From Treponema sp. (GTDB lineage: Bacteria; Spirochaetota; Spirochaetia; Treponematales; Treponemataceae), in assembly GCA_022510845.1 (NCBI GenBank), contig JAFLSR010000006.1, positions 22,484-86,483 of the forward strand: a stretch of DNA of 64,000 bases, written 5' to 3'. The position numbers and the translations under genes were made by a program. Positions within the stretch are counted from its first letter, which is position 1, and each line of letters opens with the position of its first letter. Below the pieces are notes generated by a model that saw only the letters and a program-made list of their open reading frames with translations, ran no database searches and was not told where the DNA came from. Positions 1 to 9,394 of the stretch are shown piece by piece.

Positions 1-54
1 GAAAAACATTGCAACAAGGAGATGAGACAAAATAGATAAAAGGCATTTTGAAGA

Positions 55-861
55 TTAGGTGCTCTTTCCCGACTTTCGGTCCGCTTTCATGCGCTCGTTC
101 CAGGAGGCGGCCTTTTTTTTCAGTTCTTCGCCTTCGTCCGCCTCATTCAAAGCGAGGCACACTTGGCGCGATGCAAGGACAAATTTTATGGCAGTCTTCA
201 TATCGTCCATTCGCCTGCTGGAAAGTTCGTATTTGTCGCGGTATGCGCCGGCGGATTTGTCCAGCAGCATCTTCAACAGGCGGATGTAGAGTATCGAGTT
301 TTCGTTTTCGGGAGAACTGGGGTCAAAGTACGCCTTGACGTAGTTCTTGAAGTCGAACATATTCTTTGCCACAGCCGCAAAACGCCCGTTAAGTTCCACG
401 AACGACCATTTCCATTTGGAGTTGTCGCCGAATGCGTCGATTACCATTTGAATCGCAAGCCCCAACTTGCGCACGAGAAAATACCTCTGTTCAAGGGAAA
501 TTTCCTGTATCTTCTCCATATTTTCCGACAAATCGCTGGGAGCCGAATCCACGATGTTCGTGACCATCTCTTCAAGATAGATGATGGCTTTGTACAATAT
601 CTTGCGCGCGTCGTTGAGTGCGTCGTTGTTCTTCACGTTGTCCATAATCTTCACGCTGGCTGTATTGATGGCGTTGTAAAGCGAGGCGATGTAGCACATC
701 TGCTCGGCAAGTTCGAATTTCTTTCGCACCGCGATGGACGGATCTTTTTTTAAGGCTGCCAGCGTTTCCTTTTCTTTTTTCAACTCGGAATTTATTACTT
801 CAGTGTACTGCTTCGAGGAATTTTTGAATGTTTCCCTGTCTTCCTGTGAAACCTTTGCCAT
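55..861 (-). CDS. Conserved hypothetical helical protein
   Basis: This 268-residue protein has no signal peptide, no membrane segment and no recognisable catalytic motif, so it is probably cytoplasmic. Charged, helix-forming sequence dominates throughout, with a lysine-rich N-terminal 50 residues and a basic C-terminus. The start at 861 is supported by a GGAGGAG ribosome site just upstream. It lies 12 bp after the recN stop and is the last visible gene of the cheW-to-recN run. I do not recognise the family. The position behind recN suggests a conserved treponemal operon member rather than a DNA repair role, which I cannot show. Confidence 0.75.
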   Translation of the reverse strand: MAKVSQEDRETFKNSSKQYTEVINSELKKEKETLAALKKDPSIAVRKKFELAEQMCYIASLYNAINTASVKIMDNVKNNDALNDARKILYKAIIYLEEMVTNIVDSAPSDLSENMEKIQEISLEQRYFLVRKLGLAIQMVIDAFGDNSKWKWSFVELNGRFAAVAKNMFDFKNYVKAYFDPSSPENENSILYIRLLKMLLDKSAGAYRDKYELSSRRMDDMKTAIKFVLASRQVCLALNEADEGEELKKKAASWNERMKADRKSGKST

Positions 862-873
862 ATCTCCTCCTGT

Positions 874-2628
874 CTACGAAATTTGCGCGCCGAACTTTTT
901 GAGCATTGCAGTCGCGTGCTCCAAAGATTCTCCGCTTTGGCTGTCGCCCGAAAGCATACGCGCGATTTCCGCAACGCGCTCCTGTCCGCAAACAACCTGC
1001 GCGGCTGTCTTGGTGCTTCCGTTCTCGGCGGACTTCCGTATCCTTATCTGATTGTCGGCATAAACTGCGATGCTCGCAAGATGTGTTATGCACAAAATTT
1101 GCTGATTTTTGGAAAGCCCTTTTAGGTGTTCGCCCACAGCCACAGCCACTTCCCCGCCAATTCCCGTGTCGATTTCATCGAAAATCAAAGTGGGAACTTT
1201 GTCGCTTTGCGCAAGCACGGTCTTTAGCGCGAGCATCACGCGCGAAAGTTCTCCGCCCGACGCGATTTTTGAAAGGGAGTTGAGCGGGCTTCCCGGATTT
1301 GCGGAAATGAGGAATTCGATGTCGTCCATTCCGTAAGGCCCGCATTTTTGTTCGAGCGCGCTTCCAGCCTTTTGCCTTATTTCCACGCTGAATTTCGTTC
1401 CCGCCATTCCGAGTTTTTGCAAAACATTTTCCACTTGCGCCGACATCGAATTCGCGGCGGCTGAGCGTTTCTGCGAGATTTTCTTCGCACGCTCGTAAAC
1501 TTCTTTTTCAAGCGCGGAAATTTCTTTTGAAAGCGCGTCCCTGCCCTGCTCGGAAGAATCGAGCATTTCCAATTCTTCGCGGCTTTTTTCCACATAGTCG
1601 AAAAGTTCGGAAAGCGGCGCGTCAGTTCCGGAAGCGTATTTCTTTTTGAGTTTGAAAATCACTTCGAGGCGCGACTGCACTTCTTCCAAATGCGCGGGAT
1701 CGAACACGAGCGAATTCTCGTAACTTTTGAATTCACCCGAAAGGTCTGAAATCTCATAGAAAAGATTTTGCACGCGCGTGTCCAACGCTTCGAGGGATTT
1801 GTCAAAAGACGCCGCCCGCTCGCTCGCGCCGCGCAACTGTTTCGCGAGCGTTTCAATGCCGCCGCCTTCTTCCGAAGAAAAAAGTGCGTTTATCGAATGG
1901 ATTTCCGAATACAATTTTTCGAACGAAGAAAGCCGCGCTTCTTCCGCGGAAAGAGTTTCGTCCTCGGAAGGCTTCAAATTCGCGCTTTCGATTTCTTCGA
2001 TAGAATAAGAAAGATATTCTTTGCGCCGGATGCGTTCGGCTTCGTCCGTTTCGAGAGAGCGAAAAACCGCGCGTTTTTCCACGAGCCGCGCGTAAAGTCC
2101 CGTGAATTCCGCGACTTCTTCCGCTATGCCGCAATATCCGTCCAAAAATTTCCTGTGTTCCGAAACGCGCATCAACGACTGGTGCTCGTGCTGTCCGTGG
2201 ATGTCAACCAAAAACTGCGAGAACGCTGCCAAATCCGCGCGCGGAATTGCCGCGCTTCCAATCCATGCACCGCTCTTTCCGTTCGCGCGAATCACTCGCC
2301 GCAATATTATGCGCCCATCCTCGTCTTCGATGCCGCGCTGCGAAAGCCATTCGCGCGCCGAAAGCGGCTCTTCATCGGGAGAATCCGAAAGGTCGCGGTC
2401 GGTAGGAGATGCGGGGGGAAGCAAAAAAGTTCCGGTAACAGAAGCCTCGTTCTGCCCCGCGCGAATCGATTCTGTGCCCGTTTTTCCGCCGAGCAAAAAA
2501 GAAAGCGCGCCGATTAGAATCGACTTTCCAGCCCCTGTCTCGCCAGAAAGCACGGTGAAGCCGCGCGAGAATTCGATGAAAGACGAATCAATCAGCGCGA
2601 AGTCCTTTATTCGCAAATCCTCAAGCAT
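874..2628 (-). CDS. recN: DNA repair protein RecN
   Basis: RecN is an SMC-like ATPase that acts in the cytoplasm in recombinational repair of double-strand breaks. The 584-residue length is normal for the family. The N-terminal ABC half has a Walker A GETGAGKS at residues 29-36 after the typical opening LRIKDFALI. Long coiled-coil arms occupy the middle. The C-terminal half carries the ABC signature (SGGELSR) and a Walker B ending in IFDEIDTGIGG. The ATG at 2628 overlaps the end of nadK by 8 nt and is preceded by GGAGG, so nadK and recN should be translationally coupled, an order seen in other spirochaetes. Confidence 0.96.
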   Translation of the reverse strand: MLEDLRIKDFALIDSSFIEFSRGFTVLSGETGAGKSILIGALSFLLGGKTGTESIRAGQNEASVTGTFLLPPASPTDRDLSDSPDEEPLSAREWLSQRGIEDEDGRIILRRVIRANGKSGAWIGSAAIPRADLAAFSQFLVDIHGQHEHQSLMRVSEHRKFLDGYCGIAEEVAEFTGLYARLVEKRAVFRSLETDEAERIRRKEYLSYSIEEIESANLKPSEDETLSAEEARLSSFEKLYSEIHSINALFSSEEGGGIETLAKQLRGASERAASFDKSLEALDTRVQNLFYEISDLSGEFKSYENSLVFDPAHLEEVQSRLEVIFKLKKKYASGTDAPLSELFDYVEKSREELEMLDSSEQGRDALSKEISALEKEVYERAKKISQKRSAAANSMSAQVENVLQKLGMAGTKFSVEIRQKAGSALEQKCGPYGMDDIEFLISANPGSPLNSLSKIASGGELSRVMLALKTVLAQSDKVPTLIFDEIDTGIGGEVAVAVGEHLKGLSKNQQILCITHLASIAVYADNQIRIRKSAENGSTKTAAQVVCGQERVAEIARMLSGDSQSGESLEHATAMLKKFGAQIS

Positions 2629-3475
2629 GACTTCCTCCGACAGGTCCGCCAGACCAGTTTAGTTTGAAGCGAAGCGCGTCATAGAATTTTTCCACGGACG
2701 CTCCAGCCAAAAGCGCGTCGTGCCCCGACTTTCTTATTTCAATCTCGTCGTCATCTTCCAAAGCAAAAGGCTCTTGCCCGTCCACAGTGATAATCGCGCA
2801 GCGGTTTCTTGAAGCGACAATCCGAATCCGAAGCCGCGCCTTTTCGCCGAACACAATCGGACGCGCCGAAAGCGAAAAAGGATTGAGGGGGGTGAGGACG
2901 AGCGCGTTGAGTTCCGGGTCCACAATCGGACCGCCTGCCGAAGCAGAATATGCCGTAGAGCCGGTGGAACTTGCGACAATCACACCGTCCGCCTTGAAAT
3001 GCCCGAGCGGAGACGAGTTCGCGCTTATGTCCAAGGAAATCGTCTTGGCAGCGCTCTTCGCGCTTACAACGATGTCGTTCAAAGCAAAAAATTCGTGCGC
3101 GGTTTTTCCCGAACGGATTACGCTTGCAAAAAGCATCGCGCGGGGCGTGACCGCCATTTTTCCTGCCAAGAAATTTTCAAGCCCCGCTTCCCAGTCGCAC
3201 GGCTTTATTCCCGCGATGAATCCGAATTCGCCGAGGTTCACTGGAAAGACGGGAATTCCGCACGGGGCACATCCCCGCGAAGCGAAAAGGACAGTGCCGT
3301 CGCCTCCAAGGGTCACGACAAAATCAAATCGAGAAAATTCGGCTTTTTGCTCGCGCCCGTTGAAATCAAGGAATTCGTATTCAATGCCGCGCTCCTTCAA
3401 AAAATTCGCGATGTCGATTCCGAGGATTTCAGACTGCGTCTTGTCCGTGTTCACGACTATAAGGCACTTTTTCAT
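2621..3475 (-). CDS. nadK: NAD kinase
   Basis: NAD kinase phosphorylates NAD to NADP using ATP and is the only de novo source of NADP. The 284-residue protein has the family hallmark GGDG at about residues 57-60, followed by TVLFA. The second conserved glycine-rich block (STGSTAYSASAGGP) lies at about residue 170 and binds NAD. The fold is the usual small N-terminal alpha/beta domain plus a C-terminal beta-sandwich. The gene sits 20 bp downstream of the DegT-like gene and overlaps recN, so it belongs to the cheW operon. Its ribosome site (GAGAAAAAATG) is weak. Confidence 0.95.
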   Translation of the reverse strand: MKKCLIVVNTDKTQSEILGIDIANFLKERGIEYEFLDFNGREQKAEFSRFDFVVTLGGDGTVLFASRGCAPCGIPVFPVNLGEFGFIAGIKPCDWEAGLENFLAGKMAVTPRAMLFASVIRSGKTAHEFFALNDIVVSAKSAAKTISLDISANSSPLGHFKADGVIVASSTGSTAYSASAGGPIVDPELNALVLTPLNPFSLSARPIVFGEKARLRIRIVASRNRCAIITVDGQEPFALEDDDEIEIRKSGHDALLAGASVEKFYDALRFKLNWSGGPVGGSHA

Positions 3476-3495
3476 TTTTTCTCACGAATTTTGAT

Positions 3496-4602
3496 TTAAG
3501 GAAGCGTCAGCAACACCTTCGAAATTTTTTCAACCTGAGTGCGGCTCAGGCGAGGATAAAGCGGAAAGACCGCCGTGCGCAAAAAAAGAGTTTTCGCGTT
3601 CTTGCAAGTTTTGTCGAATTCATCGGGTCTGCGCGAAAGAACGCAGTCTTCAAACGCCGCGCGAATTTCAATTTCCTTTTTTTGCGCATACTGCTTCACG
3701 TCCTTGAAGCCGGAATTCAGCACTAGCGGAAACGACCAAATCGTAGAAAGGCAATCCACATCGCGCGCGAACGTCCTGTTCTTTCCCTGCATCACCGAAC
3801 GCAAAAAGAGCGCGTGAATCTCCTTGCGCTTTTGCTCGTTTCGGAAAAATTCTTTTATTTGCACGAGAGCCAAAGCCGCGTTTATGTCGGGAAGCATTTC
3901 AATCGGGAGGATGTTTTCCACCACGGATTTCAAAACCGGCCAATCGCGCCTTCCGTGCGCAAAAAGCAATGCGCCGCCTCCCGCCGTGATTATGTCGTGC
4001 TCTTCAAGCGCGCAAATCGAATAGATTCCAAAACTGCCCGCCCGCTTTCCTTTGATTTCAGCAAGTTTCGGCTGCGCGGAATTTTCTTCCGAAGCAGAAT
4101 TTTTTCCGTCCCCGCCTTCGGCGGAAGGCTCCGGCACAACGCCGCCCGCGCTTTGCGAAACGTCCTCGATTATTTGAACGCCAAGGGCAAGAATGCTTTC
4201 GAAGTCAGGAAGAATCCCGAGCGATTCCGTCAAAACCAAAACACGCCCGCCGGCCTTCATTCCCTCTGAAACAATTTCGGCAGTAAGTTGCGCATTTTCG
4301 CTTTCCACGTCAAGGACGAGCGGCTTGAATCCCGCCTCCTCGACTGCAAAAATCTGCCAGGACGGAGCGAGAGCGCTTATCATAACGGCACTCCCCGCCT
4401 CCAAATTCAAAGCCTTGAGCGCGTATTTTAAAGCAACATCGGGGCTTCGCAGAGCCACAGCACCAGCACAAGAGAAGAATTCTTTTACCGTCTGAATCAG
4501 ACGCGCGTTGATTTCGCCCGGGCCGATTTTTTCATCGACCATGCAAGTGAGAACCGCGTCCATTTCCTTTCGGCGTATGGTTGAGCTGAAAGTTTGAATC
4601 AT
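3496..4602 (-). CDS. DegT/DnrJ/EryC1-fold protein lacking the PLP lysine
   Basis: The 368-residue protein follows the fold-type I layout of DegT/DnrJ/EryC1/StrS sugar aminotransferases. The pyridine-nitrogen aspartate is visible at residue 147 (IEDVSQSAGG), and a GSFG motif at 189-192 is followed by a glycine triplet (TAGGG) at about 206-210. The lysine that forms the internal aldimine in family members is missing: residues 194-210 contain no lysine, and the expected position is Glu or His. It should therefore not be an aminotransferase. A 3-dehydratase-like, scaffolding or binding role is possible. Its ATG overlaps the cheW stop (ATGA), implying coupled translation with a chemotaxis gene. 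Confidence 0.75.
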   Translation of the reverse strand: MIQTFSSTIRRKEMDAVLTCMVDEKIGPGEINARLIQTVKEFFSCAGAVALRSPDVALKYALKALNLEAGSAVMISALAPSWQIFAVEEAGFKPLVLDVESENAQLTAEIVSEGMKAGGRVLVLTESLGILPDFESILALGVQIIEDVSQSAGGVVPEPSAEGGDGKNSASEENSAQPKLAEIKGKRAGSFGIYSICALEEHDIITAGGGALLFAHGRRDWPVLKSVVENILPIEMLPDINAALALVQIKEFFRNEQKRKEIHALFLRSVMQGKNRTFARDVDCLSTIWSFPLVLNSGFKDVKQYAQKKEIEIRAAFEDCVLSRRPDEFDKTCKNAKTLFLRTAVFPLYPRLSRTQVEKISKVLLTLP

Positions 4603-5087
4603 CTTTTTTGCACGTCTATGATCTTCTGCAATTCATTCGCGTTGAAAAGGCGGCGGATATCTAGCATGATGAGGTACGGAGAATCGGCTTCTTTTTGAAT
4701 TACGCCGTTTATGTATTCCGTACCAATTCCGCTGAGCATCTGCGGCGGAGCCTTGATGTCGCTTCTTTCAACGGCGGTAACGCGAGCGATGCGGTCGATG
4801 ATGATTCCTATGCGATTGCCTTCGATATTGAGAATTACAAATCCGCCTTCGTCAACCGAATTCTCGCCGAGATCCAGCATCTTAAGCCTAAAACGCTTGT
4901 GCAGGTTTATGATCGGAATGATTTCCTTTCGGAGGTTGAAAACTCCCTCCACATAAAACGGCACATTGGGAAGCGGTCGCACCGGCTGGATTTTCACAAT
5001 TTCCTTTACATCCATTATGTCAACGCCATAAAGCTCTTCGCCAAGTTGGAATGTTACAAGTTGAATCCGCGATTCTTCGTCAGCCAT
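4599..5087 (-). CDS. cheW: Chemotaxis coupling protein CheW
   Basis: CheW links methyl-accepting receptors to the CheA kinase in the polar arrays that control periplasmic flagella. The 162-residue protein is a single CheW domain. It begins with IQLVTFQLGEELYGVDIMDV, the standard family opening, and contains the NLR..IIPIINL segment at about 60-75. I place the start at 5087 because GGAGGGACTA precedes this ATG; a longer reading begins with TTG at 5099. It is the first gene of a run continuing through the DegT-like gene, nadK, recN and the 268-residue hypothetical. A good promoter lies just upstream. Confidence 0.95.
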   Translation of the reverse strand: MADEESRIQLVTFQLGEELYGVDIMDVKEIVKIQPVRPLPNVPFYVEGVFNLRKEIIPIINLHKRFRLKMLDLGENSVDEGGFVILNIEGNRIGIIIDRIARVTAVERSDIKAPPQMLSGIGTEYINGVIQKEADSPYLIMLDIRRLFNANELQKIIDVQKR

Positions 5088-5111
5088 TAGTCCCTCCAAA
5101 GTTACTAGAAT

Positions 5112-5140
5112 ATTATAATGGTTAAACGAAAAAAAATCAA
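5112..5140 (-). promoter_or_regulatory. Promoter of the cheW operon
   Basis: On the minus strand TTGATT (5140-5135) and TATAAT (5117-5112) are separated by 17 bp. The predicted transcript starts near 5105, giving a leader of about 18 nt that contains the cheW ribosome site. Confidence 0.7.
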
Positions 5141-5171
5141 TATAAAAAACGCTTTTTTCGCGCGAAGAGCC

Positions 5172-6035
5172 TTATACCTTAAAAAGCGCGATGCCGCTCA
5201 CCTTTTGCACGCCAGCCTCGCGCAAAAGCCACGCGCATTTTTCCATGGTCGCGCCAGTGGTAACTATGTCATCAAGCAAGACCACCTCCTCGGGAAATTT
5301 TACTCGCTCCTTTGCAAAGGATGAAATCGCGTAGACCGCGCCCGCCGCCCCGAGTCGCTCGTCGCGCCCCAACTTTTTCTGTTCCAAAGAAGTTTTCCGC
5401 TCCAAAAGCGCAAGCGTTCGCACGCCGTGCCTTCCCGAAAGAATGCGCGAAAGTTCTTCAATCTGATCCCAGCCTTCAACCTTCAATTTTCCGGGACGCG
5501 GAGGAACGGGAACAACGACCTTTTTTTCCAAGCCGAGCGAGCGCAGCGCATCGTAAAGAAGACGGGCGAACAGAGGAGAAAGCCTCCTCTGCCATTCCAT
5601 CTTCCAAGCGAACGCCAAATCCCTTTTCCAAAGCGAATACGAATGAAGCGGATAAAGCGCGTCGAGAGATGTCAAGGACGGATGCTCGCGGCATTCAAGG
5701 CAAGTTCCGATTTCAGAAATCAGAATTCTTCCGCATTTCGAGCACCGCGCCCCAGAATCAAATCCGACATAGTTTTCCAATTTTTTCCAGCATTCCGCGC
5801 ATACAGGCACATCATAAGCAATCTTGCCGCACGAAAGGCATTCTTCCGCGCCGTAAATCATCGAAAGAGCACGCGAGGAAATTGCATCCGCGCACGGACG
5901 GAGAACCTCTCGCAATCCGTCCAAAACATGGCGTGCCTTGCCACGAAAGTGTTTTTTTGGAAAGCCATTCACGCATATAACATACGGATTTTCGGAGCAG
6001 AATTCTCGCCGCGCGAAAAAAAATTTGAGTTGCAT
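5172..6035 (-). CDS. ComF-family phosphoribosyltransferase-like protein
   Basis: ComF proteins share a type I phosphoribosyltransferase fold and are needed for natural transformation where studied; their reaction is unclear. The 287-residue protein has two CxxC zinc-binding pairs (CLSC...CAEC and CSKC...CLEC) at about residues 65-115. The C-terminal PRPP loop (VVLLDDIVTTGAT) lies at about 250-262. Both features are diagnostic. The first 35-50 residues are atypical, so translation could begin further in; no strong ribosome site marks 6035. It lies 32 bp after the mutS stop and ends the tamB-bamA-skp-mutS-comF run. Confidence 0.88.
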   Translation of the reverse strand: MQLKFFFARREFCSENPYVICVNGFPKKHFRGKARHVLDGLREVLRPCADAISSRALSMIYGAEECLSCGKIAYDVPVCAECWKKLENYVGFDSGARCSKCGRILISEIGTCLECREHPSLTSLDALYPLHSYSLWKRDLAFAWKMEWQRRLSPLFARLLYDALRSLGLEKKVVVPVPPRPGKLKVEGWDQIEELSRILSGRHGVRTLALLERKTSLEQKKLGRDERLGAAGAVYAISSFAKERVKFPEEVVLLDDIVTTGATMEKCAWLLREAGVQKVSGIALFKV

Positions 6036-6067
6036 TTCAAAAAAATTGCGGATGGAAAAATGATTTT

Positions 6068-8806
6068 TTAAATTTCAGAAAGCGATTTTTTCCAGCGTTC
6101 GATGTGCAGCAAAGCCTGCATCGGAGTCATATTGTTCGTGTCCGAAGAACGGATTTCGCAAAGTATTTTTTTTTCGTCGCCGAAAAGTTCATCTTTCGCA
6201 GGCGGAGTTTCCGAAGCAGGATTCATTTTGCCGCGTGAATTTCCATCTCCGAATGAATTTTCTTCGCGCGACTCCGCTTCGGCTCGCTCCCTTGGACTCG
6301 CGTCATTTTTTTCTTCGCGCAAAACCGCGTCCGCAGGAACAAGCGGATGTCCGTCTGCCCGCGCCTGAATCCATGACAGGATTTCACGCGCCCGAAAAAT
6401 CACGCTTTGCGGAACGCCAGCGAGTTGAGCGACATGGATTCCGTAGGAATTTCCTGCCGCTCCCTCGCTCACTTTTCGCAGGAAAATTATCGTCTCGCCT
6501 TCCTCACGCATATCCATCCGCAAAAGTTTGAGCGAAGGATGTTCAAGCCGAGTGAGTTCGTGATAGTGCGTGGCAAAAAGCGTTCGGCATTTCACTGTGT
6601 CCAAAAGATGCTCGCTCACCGCCCATGCGATGGAAAGCCCGTCTTCGGTGGAAGTGCCTCGCCCCACTTCGTCCATTATGACGAGCGAGCGCGATGTCGC
6701 TCCGTGCAGGATTCTCGCGGTCTCAGTCATTTCCACCAAAAAGGTCGAATCTCCGCGCGAAAGGTTGTCGCTCGCGCCAACGCGACAAAAGATTTTGTCC
6801 ACAAAACCTATTTTCGCAGAAGAGGCAGGAACAAAACTTCCCGCCTGAGCAAGCAGCGCAATCAGCGCGTTCTGCCTGAGGAACGTGGATTTTCCTGCCA
6901 TGTTCGGGCCGGTGATGAGAGTGAACGCAGGCAATCGGGCAGAATTCGTTTCATCAGAAATCGCTTCCGGGAAAAGTTCGCCGTCGCGCCACAAACTGGA
7001 AGCGATGTCCAAATCGTTGGGAACGAATTCGCCGGAAGGCAGATGCTTTTCCACAACTGGATGGCGGCCTGCCACAACCCTGAACTCCGTGCCAGAATCC
7101 ACTTCGGGACGAACCCAGCGATTTATGCGGGCGGCTTTGGCAAACGAAGCGGCGGCATCCGAATAGGCAATCTCCCGTGCGAGCGACATCAAGTACGGAA
7201 CAAATTTGGAAAGGCTTGAGCGCAATTCCAAAAAAAGATTTTTTTCAGTTTCGATTATGTTCGATGAAGCGTCAAGAAGTTCCCTTTCCAATTCACGAAG
7301 CCGTTCAGTAGTGTAGCGTTCCGTATTTGTGAGCGCGCGTTTCATTATGAAATGCTCGGGCACGTTCGAAACCTTTCCCTTGGTAACTTCCAAAAAATAT
7401 CCAAACGCGCCGTTGCTTTTTATGCGGAGATTCGCGATTCCAGTTGCCTCGATTTCCTCTTCCAAATATTCCGAAAGGATTTCGTTGAAGTTGCGCTCGA
7501 TTTTTTTGTAGCGATCAAGCGTTTCGGAATATCCTTCGCGGATGAGGCGGCCTTCGTTCAATGCCGTGGAAGGGTCGTCACAAATCGCGCTCCGAATTAG
7601 GCACGATATTTTTTCGGCGTCGTCAGTATCGCCGTTTTCAAACCCGAAGTCAAAGAGCGTCTTTCGAAGCGAAGCCCAGGAATCGAGGCTCGAAGCCAAC
7701 GCGAGCAAATCCTTCGCATGGGCTTTTTCCATGGAAATGCGCGAAGCAAGCCGCTCTACATCGAGAATCTTCGAAAGACACTCGCGCGCGAATTCCAAAA
7801 GTTCGTCATTTTCAAAAAACAGAGAAACATGGTTTTGCCGCGCTTCGATTTTTTTTATGTCGGTGAGAGGCGAAGAAAGCCATTCGCGAATCATGCGGTT
7901 TCCCATCGCCGTGAGCGTAAAGTTCACAGTTTCCAAAAGCGTGTAGGCGGAAGTTCCGTCGCGCAAGTTCGAAAGGATTTCCAGATTGCGCCGAGTCGCG
8001 TCGTCCATCACTACGAATTCGCTTTCGCGCAAAACCTTTATCGATTTTATGTGTTCGATTTTGGCGTTCGTGGTCTTGTCGATGTAGTCGAGCAAAAATC
8101 CTGCCGCCGCCACTTCCGGCGAATCTTCATCAAGCGAAAACGATTCAAGGTTATGAGTGCCGAACTGCCGAGTGAGCCGCGCAAAAGAAGATGCCGATGA
8201 AAAATGCCAGTCGGGATAATACGAAACGAGCATCGCGGGAAACTGCGCCAAAACGGATTCCACGGCGGCTTCGCCTTTCATGGACGCAGGCAAAAGCAAT
8301 TCTTTGGGAGACGCGCGGAAAATCTCTTTGTGGAAATTTTCCTCCATAAGAGAAGCGGGCCAACTTGTCGCAAAAAAATCCGCCGTGCTTATATCGATGT
8401 ATGAAAAACCAGCGAATCCTTTTGTCACGCACAGGCTTGCAAGAAAATTGTTCGAAGAGCGTTCGAGATAATCGTCCTCCACCACCGTTCCCGGAGTGAT
8501 GACTTCTATCACCTTGCGCTCGGTGAGACCACCCGCAGCCGCGATAGGTCCAACCTGCTCGCATATCGCGATTTTCTTTCCAAGCCGCAAAAGGCGCGCG
8601 ATGTATACTTTGGAAGCGTGGTGAGGAATGCCGCACATCGGGGACGAGCCGCGATGCGTGAGCGTCAGATTCAAAAGGCGCGAAACTTCCTGCGCGTCCG
8701 AATCGAACATTTCATAAAAGTCGCCCAGACGGAACAGGAGCACTTCATCCCTGTGCTCGCTTTTTATCCTGCTATACTGCTCCATCATAGGAGTCTGCTC
8801 GCCCAT
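6068..8806 (-). CDS. mutS: DNA mismatch repair protein MutS
   Basis: MutS recognises mispairs and small loops in DNA and recruits MutL through an ATP-driven clamp. The 912-residue protein contains the mismatch-wedge motif FYE at residues 30-32, the connector and lever domains, Walker A GPNMAGKST at about 637, and Walker B VIMDEVGRGTS. Near the C-terminus is a low-complexity, charged insertion of about 50 residues (around 830-880) before a conserved tail, which is unusual for MutS1. The start has an AAGGA site. The gene follows skp by 11 bp, matching the T. pallidum TP0327-TP0328 order. Confidence 0.97.
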   Translation of the reverse strand: MGEQTPMMEQYSRIKSEHRDEVLLFRLGDFYEMFDSDAQEVSRLLNLTLTHRGSSPMCGIPHHASKVYIARLLRLGKKIAICEQVGPIAAAGGLTERKVIEVITPGTVVEDDYLERSSNNFLASLCVTKGFAGFSYIDISTADFFATSWPASLMEENFHKEIFRASPKELLLPASMKGEAAVESVLAQFPAMLVSYYPDWHFSSASSFARLTRQFGTHNLESFSLDEDSPEVAAAGFLLDYIDKTTNAKIEHIKSIKVLRESEFVVMDDATRRNLEILSNLRDGTSAYTLLETVNFTLTAMGNRMIREWLSSPLTDIKKIEARQNHVSLFFENDELLEFARECLSKILDVERLASRISMEKAHAKDLLALASSLDSWASLRKTLFDFGFENGDTDDAEKISCLIRSAICDDPSTALNEGRLIREGYSETLDRYKKIERNFNEILSEYLEEEIEATGIANLRIKSNGAFGYFLEVTKGKVSNVPEHFIMKRALTNTERYTTERLRELERELLDASSNIIETEKNLFLELRSSLSKFVPYLMSLAREIAYSDAAASFAKAARINRWVRPEVDSGTEFRVVAGRHPVVEKHLPSGEFVPNDLDIASSLWRDGELFPEAISDETNSARLPAFTLITGPNMAGKSTFLRQNALIALLAQAGSFVPASSAKIGFVDKIFCRVGASDNLSRGDSTFLVEMTETARILHGATSRSLVIMDEVGRGTSTEDGLSIAWAVSEHLLDTVKCRTLFATHYHELTRLEHPSLKLLRMDMREEGETIIFLRKVSEGAAGNSYGIHVAQLAGVPQSVIFRAREILSWIQARADGHPLVPADAVLREEKNDASPRERAEAESREENSFGDGNSRGKMNPASETPPAKDELFGDEKKILCEIRSSDTNNMTPMQALLHIERWKKSLSEI

Positions 8807-8817
8807 ATTTTCCTTGA

Positions 8818-9339
8818 CTATCTTGAAAGCGCGTCTATAACTTTGTCGGTGATGTCAACCGCTGGACTGTACCACAAAATGAACTGGTTGTTGTCCACAT
8901 TGAGAATCATCGAAAGCCCTTCATTTTCCGCGATTCGGCGAAGAGTGGAATTGAGCTTTTTGTAGAATTCGTCGTTCTGCGAAAGCGACTTCTTCATACT
9001 CGCAAGTTCCTTTTCCTTGGAATCCTTGTAAGTTTTGAGCGCGGCGGCCTTGGTACGAAGTTCGTTCTGATATTTTTTCACGTCGTCCGAAAGATTCAGT
9101 TCCTGCGCCTCTTGGATTTTTGCCTGAATCGAACGGATTTCCTCCGTGCGCCTGTCAAGCTCCGCCTGCACATCGGACTGCGCCTTTTCGTAATTCTTCA
9201 TCCTGGCAGAGTTATGCGAAAAAGCCGCGTAGACTCGCTCAGTATCAATAACGCCGAAATTCGTGATTTTTTGCTGCGCAAAAACCGAGCCGCACACAAT
9301 GAGCGCCGCCACAAAAAAAACTGTCTTCCTAATACCCAT
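8818..9339 (-). CDS. skp: Periplasmic OmpH/Skp-family chaperone
   Basis: Skp-like proteins hold unfolded outer-membrane proteins in the periplasm and pass them to BamA. The 173-residue protein has a signal peptide of about 20 residues ending ...VCGSVFAQ. A long charged coiled coil rich in Lys, Glu and Gln follows and would form the tentacles of a trimer. I chose the start at 9339 because TAGGAGA precedes that ATG; the longer reading to 9435 runs through a hairpin region. The gene lies between bamA and mutS, the usual treponemal order. The leader hairpin upstream is described separately. Confidence 0.9.
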   Translation of the reverse strand: MGIRKTVFFVAALIVCGSVFAQQKITNFGVIDTERVYAAFSHNSARMKNYEKAQSDVQAELDRRTEEIRSIQAKIQEAQELNLSDDVKKYQNELRTKAAALKTYKDSKEKELASMKKSLSQNDEFYKKLNSTLRRIAENEGLSMILNVDNNQFILWYSPAVDITDKVIDALSR

Positions 9340-9350
9340 AACTTCTCCTA

Positions 9351-9394
9351 CAAAAATAAATATCTGATTTTTCAAAATCAAATACTTATTTTTG
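9351..9394. repeat. Two-tier hairpin abutting the skp ribosome site
   Basis: An outer 9-bp inverted repeat (9351-9359 with 9386-9394, CAAAAATAA/TTATTTTTG) encloses an inner 7-bp one (9365-9371 with 9374-9380, TGATTTT/AAAATCA) with a 2-nt centre. On the minus strand the structure ends 2 nt before the skp Shine-Dalgarno sequence. The rest of the bamA-skp gap (to 9593) holds more palindromes: a perfect CAAAGTTGC/GCAACTTTG hairpin (9433-9453), a TCCGATGC/GCGTCGGA near-palindrome near 9511-9530, and an AATCAAAT/ATTTGATT palindrome near 9541-9560. I see no gene there. Confidence 0.6.
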
